A stretch of DNA of 10,253 nt from Nitrospirota bacterium (GTDB lineage: Bacteria > Nitrospirota > Nitrospiria > Nitrospirales > Nitrospiraceae). How positions within the stretch are numbered: position 1 is the first letter of the stretch; every line of letters starts with the position of its first letter. The position numbers and the translations under genes are program-made. Location: positions 1 through 10,253 of the forward strand of contig JACRLS010000294.1 of NCBI GenBank assembly GCA_016235225.1, given 5' to 3'. The notes under the pieces were generated by a model, which ran no database searches, was not told where the DNA came from, and saw only the letters and a program-made list of their open reading frames with translations. Shown piece after piece: positions 1 through 5,039 of this stretch.

Positions 1-316
1 AATCCGCGATGACTTCCCGGCTGATCAGCGAGGCCTTCATGCCTTCGGTGCACATCGCGATGCCGTCCGATACCGCAATCGTGTTGTATTCGATCGGTGT
101 TCCGCCGGCCGCCCGAATGCCGGCCTTGACCTTCTCGGACAAGCGGCGGAGATGATAGTTGCAGGGCATCACCTCGATCCACGTGTTGGCGACCCCGATG
201 AGCGGGCGCGACAAGTCCGCGTCCGTGAATCCGACCGCTTTCAACATGGCGCGGGCCGGGGCCCGGCTCGGTCCGATCAGCAGACCGTGACTCTTGAGTT
301 TCGGATCAGTCGGCAT
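1..316 (-). CDS. ilvD: Dihydroxy-acid dehydratase, N-terminal part (cut by window edge)
   Basis: This is the first 105 codons of dihydroxy-acid dehydratase, the iron-sulfur enzyme that removes water from 2,3-dihydroxy-isovalerate and 2,3-dihydroxy-3-methylvalerate in valine, leucine and isoleucine synthesis in the cytoplasm. I translated it by hand from the complement. The family signatures are clear: GVANTWIEVMPCN, with Cys52 in the position of the first cluster ligand, then GGTPIEYNTIAVSDGIAM (Asp84 in the metal-binding DGI motif) and EGMKASLISREVIAD. The family is usually about 555-570 residues, so the larger C-terminal part lies left of the window. The start at 316 is supported by an AGAAGGAG ribosome binding site about 6-7 bases upstream and by a short N-terminus typical of the family. 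It follows the terminator of the upstream Spy-like gene and has its own promoter candidate, so it probably starts a separate transcript. Confidence 0.95.
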   Translation of the reverse strand, partial: MPTDPKLKSHGLLIGPSRAPARAMLKAVGFTDADLSRPLIGVANTWIEVMPCNYHLRRLSEKVKAGIRAAGGTPIEYNTIAVSDGIAMCTEGMKASLISREVIAD

Positions 317-379
317 ACGCAACTCCTTCTGGTAGGCAATCCGGGTGGGCACTTTCTCATAGTCCGGGGGGAGGGGTCA

Positions 380-408
380 ATTATAGAAGCAGAGGAGAAC
401 CGGTCGAA
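380..408 (-). promoter_or_regulatory. Candidate sigma-70 promoter of ilvD
   Basis: On the minus strand a perfect TATAAT (380-385) lies about 64 bases upstream of the ilvD start codon. The -35 region at 17 bp spacing (403-408, TTCGAC) is a poor match, so the call rests mainly on the -10 box and on its location just after the U-tract of the preceding terminator. Predicted transcription would start near 373. Confidence 0.45.
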
Positions 409-447
409 AAAAAAGAAACGGGGAGCGGACTGGGCCCGCTCCCCGTT
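407..447 (-). terminator. Rho-independent terminator after the Spy-like gene
   Basis: A perfect 12-bp inverted repeat (arms 417-428 and 436-447, core CGGGGAGCGG) with a 7-base loop is followed, reading on the minus strand, by a run of T residues with one interruption (407-418). It lies about 20 bases after the stop codon of the Spy-like gene. It is the only textbook intrinsic terminator I find in the window; other 3' ends carry inverted repeat arrays instead. Confidence 0.92.
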
Positions 448-468
448 CTCATGCAGGGTGACGCCCGG

Positions 469-1074
469 TCAGTGCGGCGATTTCTTCTCGTCCTTCTTCG
501 CCCCGCCGTCGTGCGGATTCTCTTTCGCCGCGCCGTGGCCCATCATGCTGCCCATCTGGCTCATCATCTTCTCGTGCTCGGCCTTCTCCTTGGCCCGCTG
601 GTCCGGCGTCAACAGGGCCCAGGCCTCCCGCTTGGTCTTAAGGGCGACGATACGGAGATCCGCCTCCAGCCCTTCGCTCTGCTTGACCTTGGCCTCGATG
701 GCGGGGAACTCGGCCTTCTCATCGTGAATGAGCGCATCGAGTTCACGTTCGGCCACCTGGATTTCAGCCTCCATCCGGATGCGGGTGCGGTCCAGGTCCA
801 GTTGCATGGCCTTAATCTTGTTCAACTGATCGTCGGAGAGCCCGATCTCTTTGGAATGTTTCTGAAGATGGCGGAGGAAGTGTCCGGTGGTGGCGTGATG
901 GCCACCCTTCCCCATCATCCCCATCATACCGTGCATGCCGGCGCCACCCTGACCGCACTCGCCACTTCCGTATCCCTTCCCATGTCCCTTCTCTTCGTCG
1001 GCCCACGCGAACGTGGTCCCCACTGCCAATGCCAGAAACAGGGCCATGATGCTGCTCAGACATGTCCGATTCAT
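469..1074 (-). CDS. Periplasmic Spy/CpxP/ZraP-like protein, Met/His-rich
   Basis: This 201-residue exported protein resembles the Spy/CpxP/ZraP family of periplasmic chaperone and metal-stress proteins. It has a signal peptide with cleavage expected after AWA (residue 25). A Gly/Met/His-rich segment follows (about 28-65, with HGMMGMMGKGGHH), a possible soft-metal binding region. The centre (about 66-165) is an amphipathic helical region with two LTxxQ-type motifs characteristic of the family: LSDDQL near 79 and LTPDQR at 155-160. The C-terminal tail is again Met/His-rich and then charged (MMSQMGSMMGH). The start is supported by an AAGGAGG site 6 bases upstream. It has its own promoter candidate and terminator, so it is probably monocistronic. 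The family suggests protection of envelope proteins or metal sensing; the metal is not evident from the sequence. Function is inferred from architecture, with moderate certainty. Confidence 0.85.
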   Translation of the reverse strand: MNRTCLSSIMALFLALAVGTTFAWADEEKGHGKGYGSGECGQGGAGMHGMMGMMGKGGHHATTGHFLRHLQKHSKEIGLSDDQLNKIKAMQLDLDRTRIRMEAEIQVAERELDALIHDEKAEFPAIEAKVKQSEGLEADLRIVALKTKREAWALLTPDQRAKEKAEHEKMMSQMGSMMGHGAAKENPHDGGAKKDEKKSPH

Positions 1075-1113
1075 GCGTACCTCCTTGTTGGTGTCATGTG
1101 TGACGGTGTCTCT

Positions 1114-1141
1114 ACTAGAATGCGCCCCTCTTTTCAGTCAA
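1114..1141 (-). promoter_or_regulatory. Candidate promoter of the Spy-like gene
   Basis: On the minus strand TTGACT (1136-1141, five of six matches to the -35 consensus) is separated by 16 bp from TCTAGT (1114-1119, four of six matches to -10). It lies about 40 bases upstream of the start codon and directly beside repeat array 1142-1226. Weak -10, so only a candidate. Confidence 0.35.
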
Positions 1142-1226
1142 GCGAGACGCGCGCGACGAGCGGGAAACGCGAGACTCTGTGAAGACTTCCTCGTCTCGCA
1201 TTTCGCGCCTTTCTCGCGAGTCACGC
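1142..1226. repeat. Inverted pair of 9-bp repeat arrays (GCGMGAMNN)
   Basis: The left arm, 1142-1177, is four exact-length 9-bp units on the plus strand (for example GCGAGACGC then GCGCGACGA). After a 13-base spacer (1178-1190), the right arm 1191-1226 is four 9-bp units on the minus strand (for example GCGTGACTC then GCGAGAAAG). All eight units start with GCG and share GA at positions 5-6. The two arms can pair in several registers to form a long imperfect hairpin. It lies between the dnaJ-like stop (about 80 bases away) and the Spy-like promoter. I see no coding sequence in it. Confidence 0.85.
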
Positions 1227-1304
1227 TGGTAGCACCCCTAGCTTGCCAGACGAATGGGTGTAGCGCAACTGGCTTCGAGGCTCGATGAGGGGGACTCGCT
1301 CGCG

Positions 1305-2342
1305 CTATTGTCCGGCCTTTCGAATGAGGTCGCCCCGGGGGTCCGGTCGCGCGGCCTTTGCCATTTCTTCGTACTGTCGGCGCTCGTCTTCGGAGAGTGG
1401 TGTGGGCAGGATGATCTGCAGGACGAAGTAGAGATCACCGCGAGTCCCGCCGTCGGTCGGCAGGCCTTTCCCTTTGATCCGGAGTTTGTTGCCGGACTGG
1501 CTCCCGGCGGGCACCCGGACCTTGATCGGATCGCCTAGCGTCGGCGCGGTGACTTCCGCTCCCAATGTGGCTTCCCAGGGCCAGACGGGGAGGGTCACCT
1601 CGAGATCAGCGCCATCCCGCGTGAAGACGGGATGTTTGGCCACTTCCACATTGAGGAACAGGTCGCCTCGACGACCGCCGTTGGGAGCGGGTGCGCCCTT
1701 CCCGGGCACTCGAATGCGTTTCCCGTCCTGGATGCCGGCGGGGATTTTGACGTCGATCATGCGGGTGTCCGCTTTGCGTCCGGCGCCGGCGCATTCGGGA
1801 CAGGGGCGGCGAGAGACGCGCCCCGTGCCATGGCAGCTCTGGCAGGGAACCGGTTCCGTCAATTGAATGCGCTGGGTCACGCCCGAGATCACTTCGCGAA
1901 GGCTGAGGCGGACGCTGGTGATGAGGTCCTCTCCACGCGCTCCCGACCCCTCGCTCCCGGGTCCGGCTCCGCGACGACGACCTCCGCCGAAGATCGATTC
2001 GAAAATGTCGCCGAAATCCGCCCCGGCCCGACCTTCGTTCTGCCACTGGGCGTCCCCACCGCCGGCTCCACGGCTCTGCTGTTGCGCACGCTCGTAGGCC
2101 TCGGCCTGTTCCCATTGGTGGCCGTAGCGATCGTACTTTTTCCGGCTCTCAGGATCGCTCAGGACCTCGTAGGCCTCGTTGAGCTCTTTGAATTTTTTTT
2201 CCATTTCGCCCTTGCGGGCGCCCGCGTGCAGATCGGGGTGAAACTGGCGGGCCAACCGGCGGAAGGCCTTCTTGATGTCGTCGGGCGTCGCCGTTCGGGT
2301 GACGCCGAGGAGTTCGTAATAGTCGCGTTGGGCAGTGGCCAT
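1305..2342 (-). CDS. DnaJ/CbpA-like co-chaperone with a half-size zinc finger
   Basis: This 345-residue J-domain protein is expected to stimulate the ATPase of DnaK in the cytoplasm and deliver substrates to it. The J-domain occupies about 7-73, with the essential HPD at 35-37 (ARQFHPDLHA). A Gly/Phe-rich linker follows (about 90-136, including DIFESIFGGG), then the C-terminal substrate-binding and dimerisation domains (about 137-330; IPAGIQDGKRIRVPGKG, GDLFLNV, VRVPAGSQSGNKLRIKGKG, RGDLYFVL). Classical DnaJ has four CxxCxGxG repeats making two zinc sites; this one has only two, CQSCHGTG (167-174) and CPECAGAG (181-188), enough for one site. It is therefore intermediate between DnaJ and the zinc-free CbpA. 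No grpE or dnaK is adjacent. The start is set by the J-domain directly following it; the ribosome binding site is weak, and an inverted repeat array begins only 15 bases upstream. Confidence 0.93.
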   Translation of the reverse strand: MATAQRDYYELLGVTRTATPDDIKKAFRRLARQFHPDLHAGARKGEMEKKFKELNEAYEVLSDPESRKKYDRYGHQWEQAEAYERAQQQSRGAGGGDAQWQNEGRAGADFGDIFESIFGGGRRRGAGPGSEGSGARGEDLITSVRLSLREVISGVTQRIQLTEPVPCQSCHGTGRVSRRPCPECAGAGRKADTRMIDVKIPAGIQDGKRIRVPGKGAPAPNGGRRGDLFLNVEVAKHPVFTRDGADLEVTLPVWPWEATLGAEVTAPTLGDPIKVRVPAGSQSGNKLRIKGKGLPTDGGTRGDLYFVLQIILPTPLSEDERRQYEEMAKAARPDPRGDLIRKAGQ

Positions 2343-2357
2343 ACTCGAAAACCGAGC

Positions 2358-2468
2358 GTAACGGGTAACGAGTGATGAATAATGGAAATGCGAGGTGACG
2401 GCCGAGAAAGCTATGAACTAGGCCGAGACCACTTCCTCACAGATCACTGTTCACTGATCACCGATCAC
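2358..2468. repeat. Inverted pair of 7-bp repeat arrays (GTGATSA)
   Basis: The left arm begins at 2358 with 7-bp units on the plus strand (GTAACGG, GTAACGA, GTGATGA) and decays toward 2392. The right arm, 2434-2468, is five 7-bp units on the minus strand, such as GTGATCG then GTGATCA; every unit starts with GTGA. The spacer is about 45-55 bases and shows nothing recognisable. It fills most of the gap between ttuA and the dnaJ-like gene. Its left edge lies 15 bases from the dnaJ-like start codon, which lacks a clear ribosome binding site. The motif matches the array after amgK (10139-10253). Confidence 0.83.
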
Positions 2469-2536
2469 TTCTTGGGCCAGCTTACGAGGTCGGGGTAGGT
2501 CTTTGCAAGGAGAAGCGGGAAACGAAAAAAAGGGCC

Positions 2537-2564
2537 ATCAGACATATGCTATCTGCTATTCGCC
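2537..2564 (-). repeat. 7-bp repeat array overlapping the ttuA stop codon
   Basis: Reading on the minus strand, four 7-bp units run through the end of ttuA: GGCGAAT, AGCAGAT, then AGCATAT and GTCTGAT. The TAG stop (2549-2551) spans the junction of units two and three, so the last codons of ttuA are repeat-derived. No facing arm is seen next to it. A similar three-unit series (17 of 21 positions the same) lies at 3521-3541 on the plus strand, beyond the other end of ttuA. Confidence 0.6.
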
Positions 2565-3490
2565 TTCGCCGTGGCGCGGGCCATCATCTTACAGTAGCCG
2601 CAGACCTCGGAGGTTGTCGGCTGGCCACAGGTCGTGCAGGGATGGAGCGCGGCCTGGTCCTTTTCGGCCATGGAGCTTGAGGCGGGGGTGGTGCGGGCCT
2701 GCTGTTCGAGGAACCCCCAATAAAAGCGTTGCTTCGTGCCGGGGGATTCGATCTCGAGTCGATTGAGGACATCTTTGTAGAGCAACATCTTGGCCCCCTT
2801 CGACATCGGACATTCTTCGACGATGTAGTCGATCCGATGCAGGACGGCATAGGCGGCAATTTCTCGCTCGGACAAACGGTAGAGCGGCTTGACCTTCTTC
2901 GCAAAGCCTTCGACCGATGCGGGCAGCGAGGGGCCCTGCTTGTCGAGGTATTCCTGCTGCCAGTTCAGCACGTTGCCGAGGAGGCGGGCCGCTTCATCGT
3001 CAAGGTTGTGGCCGGTCGCCATGACATCGTACTTATTCTCGACCGCGGCACGATTGAATTGGTATCGTTTGATGGTCCCGCAGGCCGAGCAGGTCGGCCG
3101 GTGGATGAAATTAGCCAGGTCTTGAATCCCGGCGCCTTGCTGCTCCGTGACCGTATGCACCATGAGCTTGGCGCCCTGCGGGCCGGCCACGGCTTCCGCA
3201 AACTGCTCGACCTTTGATCGGGAAGTGGCCGAGTAGCCGGGAATGCCGAGGTCGACATAGAGGGCGTCGGCCCGGTACCCCATGTGCAAGAGGATCTGCC
3301 AGAGCGCCAGGCTGTCTTTGCCGCCGGACACGGCGACTAGAATGCGGTCCTGGGGCGAGAACATGCGCTCCGACTTGATCGCCCGCGCGACCTGCTGGTG
3401 CACGAACTCCGTGAAGCAGGCCTTGCAGAAGGCTGAATTGTGACGAGGCAGGTCGATGACCGCCTTGCCTGGGCATTTGAGGCACTTCAT
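2549..3490 (-). CDS. ttuA: TtuA-like tRNA 2-thiolation enzyme (PP-loop ATPase)
   Basis: This 313-residue protein belongs to the TtuA/Ncs6-Ctu1 family, which adenylates a tRNA uridine and replaces its oxygen with sulfur delivered by a ubiquitin-like carrier. In Thermus, TtuA makes 2-thio-ribothymidine at position 54. The N-terminal zinc finger has Cys3, Cys6, Cys22 and Cys25. The PP-loop is SGGKDS (55-60). HNLDDEA (161-167) is the second conserved nucleotide-binding segment. Cys134, Cys137 (TCSACG) and Cys227 (EECPMSKG) correspond to the three ligands of the catalytic [4Fe-4S] cluster in TtuA. A C-terminal zinc finger has CTTC (285-288) and CGYC (297-300). All key residues are present, so it should be active. 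A TtuB-like carrier is encoded 96 bases upstream on the same strand, strongly favouring TtuA over the TtcA (s2C32) group. The ribosome binding site is weak; a repeat arm sits 10 bases upstream of the start. The stop codon lies within another repeat. Confidence 0.92.
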   Translation of the reverse strand: MKCLKCPGKAVIDLPRHNSAFCKACFTEFVHQQVARAIKSERMFSPQDRILVAVSGGKDSLALWQILLHMGYRADALYVDLGIPGYSATSRSKVEQFAEAVAGPQGAKLMVHTVTEQQGAGIQDLANFIHRPTCSACGTIKRYQFNRAAVENKYDVMATGHNLDDEAARLLGNVLNWQQEYLDKQGPSLPASVEGFAKKVKPLYRLSEREIAAYAVLHRIDYIVEECPMSKGAKMLLYKDVLNRLEIESPGTKQRFYWGFLEQQARTTPASSSMAEKDQAALHPCTTCGQPTTSEVCGYCKMMARATAKANSR

Positions 3491-3500
3491 GAATAACTCA

Positions 3501-3598
3501 GGTTGAGGTCAAGGGCAAGGGGGGAATAACAGATAAGATATGCTTCCCAGGCCGGTCTTTCCCTCGCGTTAACCTCAACCTTAACCTTAGCCTTGACC
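3501..3598. repeat. Inverted pair of 6-bp repeat arrays (GGTYAA)
   Basis: The left arm, 3501-3518, is three 6-bp units on the plus strand (GGTTGA, GGTCAA, GGGCAA), trailing into a G-run. The right arm, 3569-3598, is five 6-bp units on the minus strand (for example GGTCAA, GGCTAA and, further in, GGTTGA). The 50-base spacer includes the plus-strand series at 3521-3541. The right arm enters the ttuB reading frame and provides its last codons and TAA stop (3587-3589). The left arm ends 10 bases before the ttuA start codon, where a ribosome binding site would normally lie. Confidence 0.85.
3521..3541 (+). repeat. 7-bp repeat series related to the one at the ttuA stop
   Basis: Three 7-bp units on the plus strand (GGGGAAT, AACAGAT, AAGATAT) match, in the same order, the series at 2564-2544 on the minus strand (GGCGAAT, AGCAGAT, AGCATAT) with four differences in 21 bases. 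The two series lie either side of ttuA and point away from it. It is short, so chance resemblance is possible. Confidence 0.4.
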
Positions 3599-3787
3599 TC
3601 CTGAGATCACCGGACGGACTTCCACCACGTCACCGTCCTGAAGGACTTCGTCTCCAGTGACGAGGTCGTCACCGCGGATGACGAGGTGCGCCTCCTGGAC
3701 GAGATTCAGCTCCCGGAGCAGCTCCTTGACCCGTTTGGGCCCCTTCAACTCCATGTGCCTGGCGGGGTGGCTGAGGCGGACTTTCAT
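3587..3787 (-). CDS. ttuB: TtuB-like ubiquitin-fold sulfur carrier (MoaD/ThiS family)
   Basis: This 66-residue beta-grasp protein belongs to the ThiS/MoaD family and most resembles TtuB, the carrier that is adenylated, converted to a C-terminal thiocarboxylate and donates sulfur to TtuA. Seen: the MKVRLSHP first strand, a central helix KRVKELLRELNL (18-29), AHLVIRGDDLVTGDEVLQDGD (about 33-53), a VVEVRPVISGG C-terminus, and ttuA as the next gene downstream. In the family the protein normally ends at Gly-Gly, the reactive terminus; here Gln-Gly follows (residues 65-66), and these codons and the stop lie inside repeat array 3501-3598. Without removal of the two residues the carrier should not be activatable, so either a peptidase trims it or it is impaired. 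The start at 3787 fits the family; no ribosome binding site is visible, and a -10-like box lies 6 bases upstream. I chose this short gene over a longer open frame to 4171, which runs through the neighbouring gap and galT. Confidence 0.85.
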   Translation of the reverse strand: MKVRLSHPARHMELKGPKRVKELLRELNLVQEAHLVIRGDDLVTGDEVLQDGDVVEVRPVISGGQG

Positions 3788-3793
3788 CAACCC

Positions 3794-3823
3794 ATCATAA
3801 GCCGAGATTCGGGCTGGGGGCAA
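3794..3823 (-). promoter_or_regulatory. Candidate promoter of ttuB, possibly leaderless
   Basis: On the minus strand TATGAT (3794-3799, five of six matches) follows TTGCCC (3818-3823, four of six) with an 18-bp spacer. The -10 box ends 6 bases before the ttuB ATG, so transcription would start at or near the start codon. This agrees with the lack of a ribosome binding site. Confidence 0.35.
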
Positions 3824-3844
3824 TAGGCGGGGGCAGTACAGTTC

Positions 3845-3919
3845 GTGGTCAGTGGTCAGTGAGGAGTCGCGCACCACAGACATTTCATCACCGACCCCTG
3901 TCCACAGGCCACTGTTCTC
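3845..3919. repeat. Inverted pair of 7-bp repeat arrays (GTGGTCA/GTGRTSA)
   Basis: The left arm, 3845-3865, is three 7-bp units on the plus strand: GTGGTCA twice, then GTGAGGA. The right arm, about 3871-3919, is seven more degenerate units on the minus strand, including GTGGCCT, GTGGACA and GTGATGA. The spacer is very short (about 5 bases). The array starts 8 bases after the galT stop codon and ends about 57 bases before the ttuB start. Confidence 0.75.
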
Positions 3920-3927
3920 CGGCCGAT

Positions 3928-4932
3928 TCAGATCTCCGCTTCTCGCAGGAACTTCGCCGATTCTTCCGGCGCAATCGGATTGACATGGCAGCCGGTGCCC
4001 CATTCGAAGGCGGCCATCTGGGTGAGCCGGGGGGCGATTTCCAGGTGCCAGTGGTAGAACGGCGTGCGGCGATCGTGCAGCGGCGCGTTGTGCAGCACCA
4101 GATTGTAGGCCGGGCGCGCGAGCACCCGATCCATCCGGCGGAGCGTTTCCGACAGGATTCGGGCGCACCATTCGAGCAGGCCATCGTCGCTGTCTTCAAA
4201 GGACTTGGCGTGATGTTTCGGGAGGATGCACATCTCAAACGGGAAGCGTGCCGCATACGGCGTGAGACAGGTGAAGGCCGGATTATCCACGACCACCCGG
4301 GCGGCTTCACGCTGCTCCTGTTTGATGACATCACAGTAAATGCACCGCTCCTTGTCCCGATAATGTTGCCGGCAGCCTTGCAACTCCGCCAGAGGCAACG
4401 GCGGAATGACGGGCAATGCGATCAATTGGGAGTGGGAATGGTCCAGCGTGGCGCCGGCAGGAGCGCCGTGGTTTTTGAACACCGCAATGTAGCGAAACCG
4501 CATATCGCGCTTGAGGTCTGTGATCCGATCACGAAAGGCGCGCAGGACTCCTTCGAGTCGCGCCGGAGGCAAGTCGGCCAGGGTTTCCTTGTGGTCGGGC
4601 GTCTCGAGAATGACTTCATGGGCCCCGATCCCGTTCATGCGGTCGAAGAGCCCGATCCCTTCCCGGTCGAGGGTGCCTTCGACTTGCAAGGCTGGAAACT
4701 TATTCGGAATGACCCGAACTTGCCAGCCCGGGCTGTTGGGCTCGCCGCCGGCCGGCCGATGGGCGAGAATTTCTCGCGGGGTGAGTCGCTCCTCGCCCGG
4801 GCAGAACGGACAGAGGCCTGATGCGGGACCGCGGGGGGGCTGCGGTGGCAGAAGGTCCTGCGGGCGAAGAATCCGGTCGGTGGCGATGATGACCCAGCGT
4901 CCGGTGACCGGGTCTCGGCGTAGGTCAGGCAT
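3928..4932 (-). CDS. galT: GalT-type hexose-1-phosphate uridylyltransferase
   Basis: This 334-residue enzyme is of the GalT branch of the HIT superfamily. It exchanges UMP between UDP-glucose and a hexose-1-phosphate through a covalent histidine intermediate. The N-terminus DLRRDPVTGRWVIIATDR is typical. CPFC (Cys41, Cys44), His105 (GAHEVILE) and His165 form the usual zinc site. The active site HSHSQ (165-169) places the nucleophile at His167, with a Ser where many members have Pro. FYHWHLEI (292-299) carries the second histidine pair. Length is near the usual 340-350. No galK, galE or galM is present. The only sugar gene beside it is the GH57 enzyme 107 bases upstream, so the physiological substrate may be glucose-1-phosphate in glycogen metabolism rather than dietary galactose (inference). 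The ribosome binding site AGGAGG is strong but lies in a small perfect inverted repeat (CCCTCC/GGAGGG, 4936-4949) that could mask it. Confidence 0.92.
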   Translation of the reverse strand: MPDLRRDPVTGRWVIIATDRILRPQDLLPPQPPRGPASGLCPFCPGEERLTPREILAHRPAGGEPNSPGWQVRVIPNKFPALQVEGTLDREGIGLFDRMNGIGAHEVILETPDHKETLADLPPARLEGVLRAFRDRITDLKRDMRFRYIAVFKNHGAPAGATLDHSHSQLIALPVIPPLPLAELQGCRQHYRDKERCIYCDVIKQEQREAARVVVDNPAFTCLTPYAARFPFEMCILPKHHAKSFEDSDDGLLEWCARILSETLRRMDRVLARPAYNLVLHNAPLHDRRTPFYHWHLEIAPRLTQMAAFEWGTGCHVNPIAPEESAKFLREAEI

Positions 4933-4947
4933 GCTCCCTCCTGGGAG

Positions 4948-5033
4948 GGCTAGAGGCGAAGGGCAATAGGCGATAGGGGAAGAAATTTTGAGAAGATGTC
5001 ATACCCCTCGCCCATTGCCGATAGCCCATCGCC
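4948..5033. repeat. Inverted pair of 7-bp repeat arrays (GGCRATR), five units per arm
   Basis: The left arm, 4948-4982, is five 7-bp units on the plus strand (core units GGCAATA, GGCGATA). After a 16-base AT-rich spacer (4983-4998), the right arm 4999-5033 is five 7-bp units on the minus strand (for example GGCGATG then GGCTATC). Both arms are exactly 35 bases. The array begins 6 bases after the GH57 stop codon and ends just before the galT ribosome binding site, filling the gap between the two genes. Confidence 0.87.
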
Positions 5034-5039
5034 TGTTCC

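Noticed and set aside
451..1182. Plus-strand open frame of 243 codons opposite the Spy-like gene
   Set aside because: The minus strand encodes a signal peptide, family motifs and a good ribosome binding site; the plus-strand frame has none of these.
3788..4171. Longer 194-codon version of the ttuB frame
   Set aside because: The upstream part runs through the repeat array at 3845-3919 and opposite frame of galT, and does not resemble the MoaD/ThiS family.
1142..5033. CRISPR array as explanation for the tandem repeats
   Set aside because: Units are 6-9 bases, degenerate, contiguous without spacers and inverted between arms; no cas genes are present.
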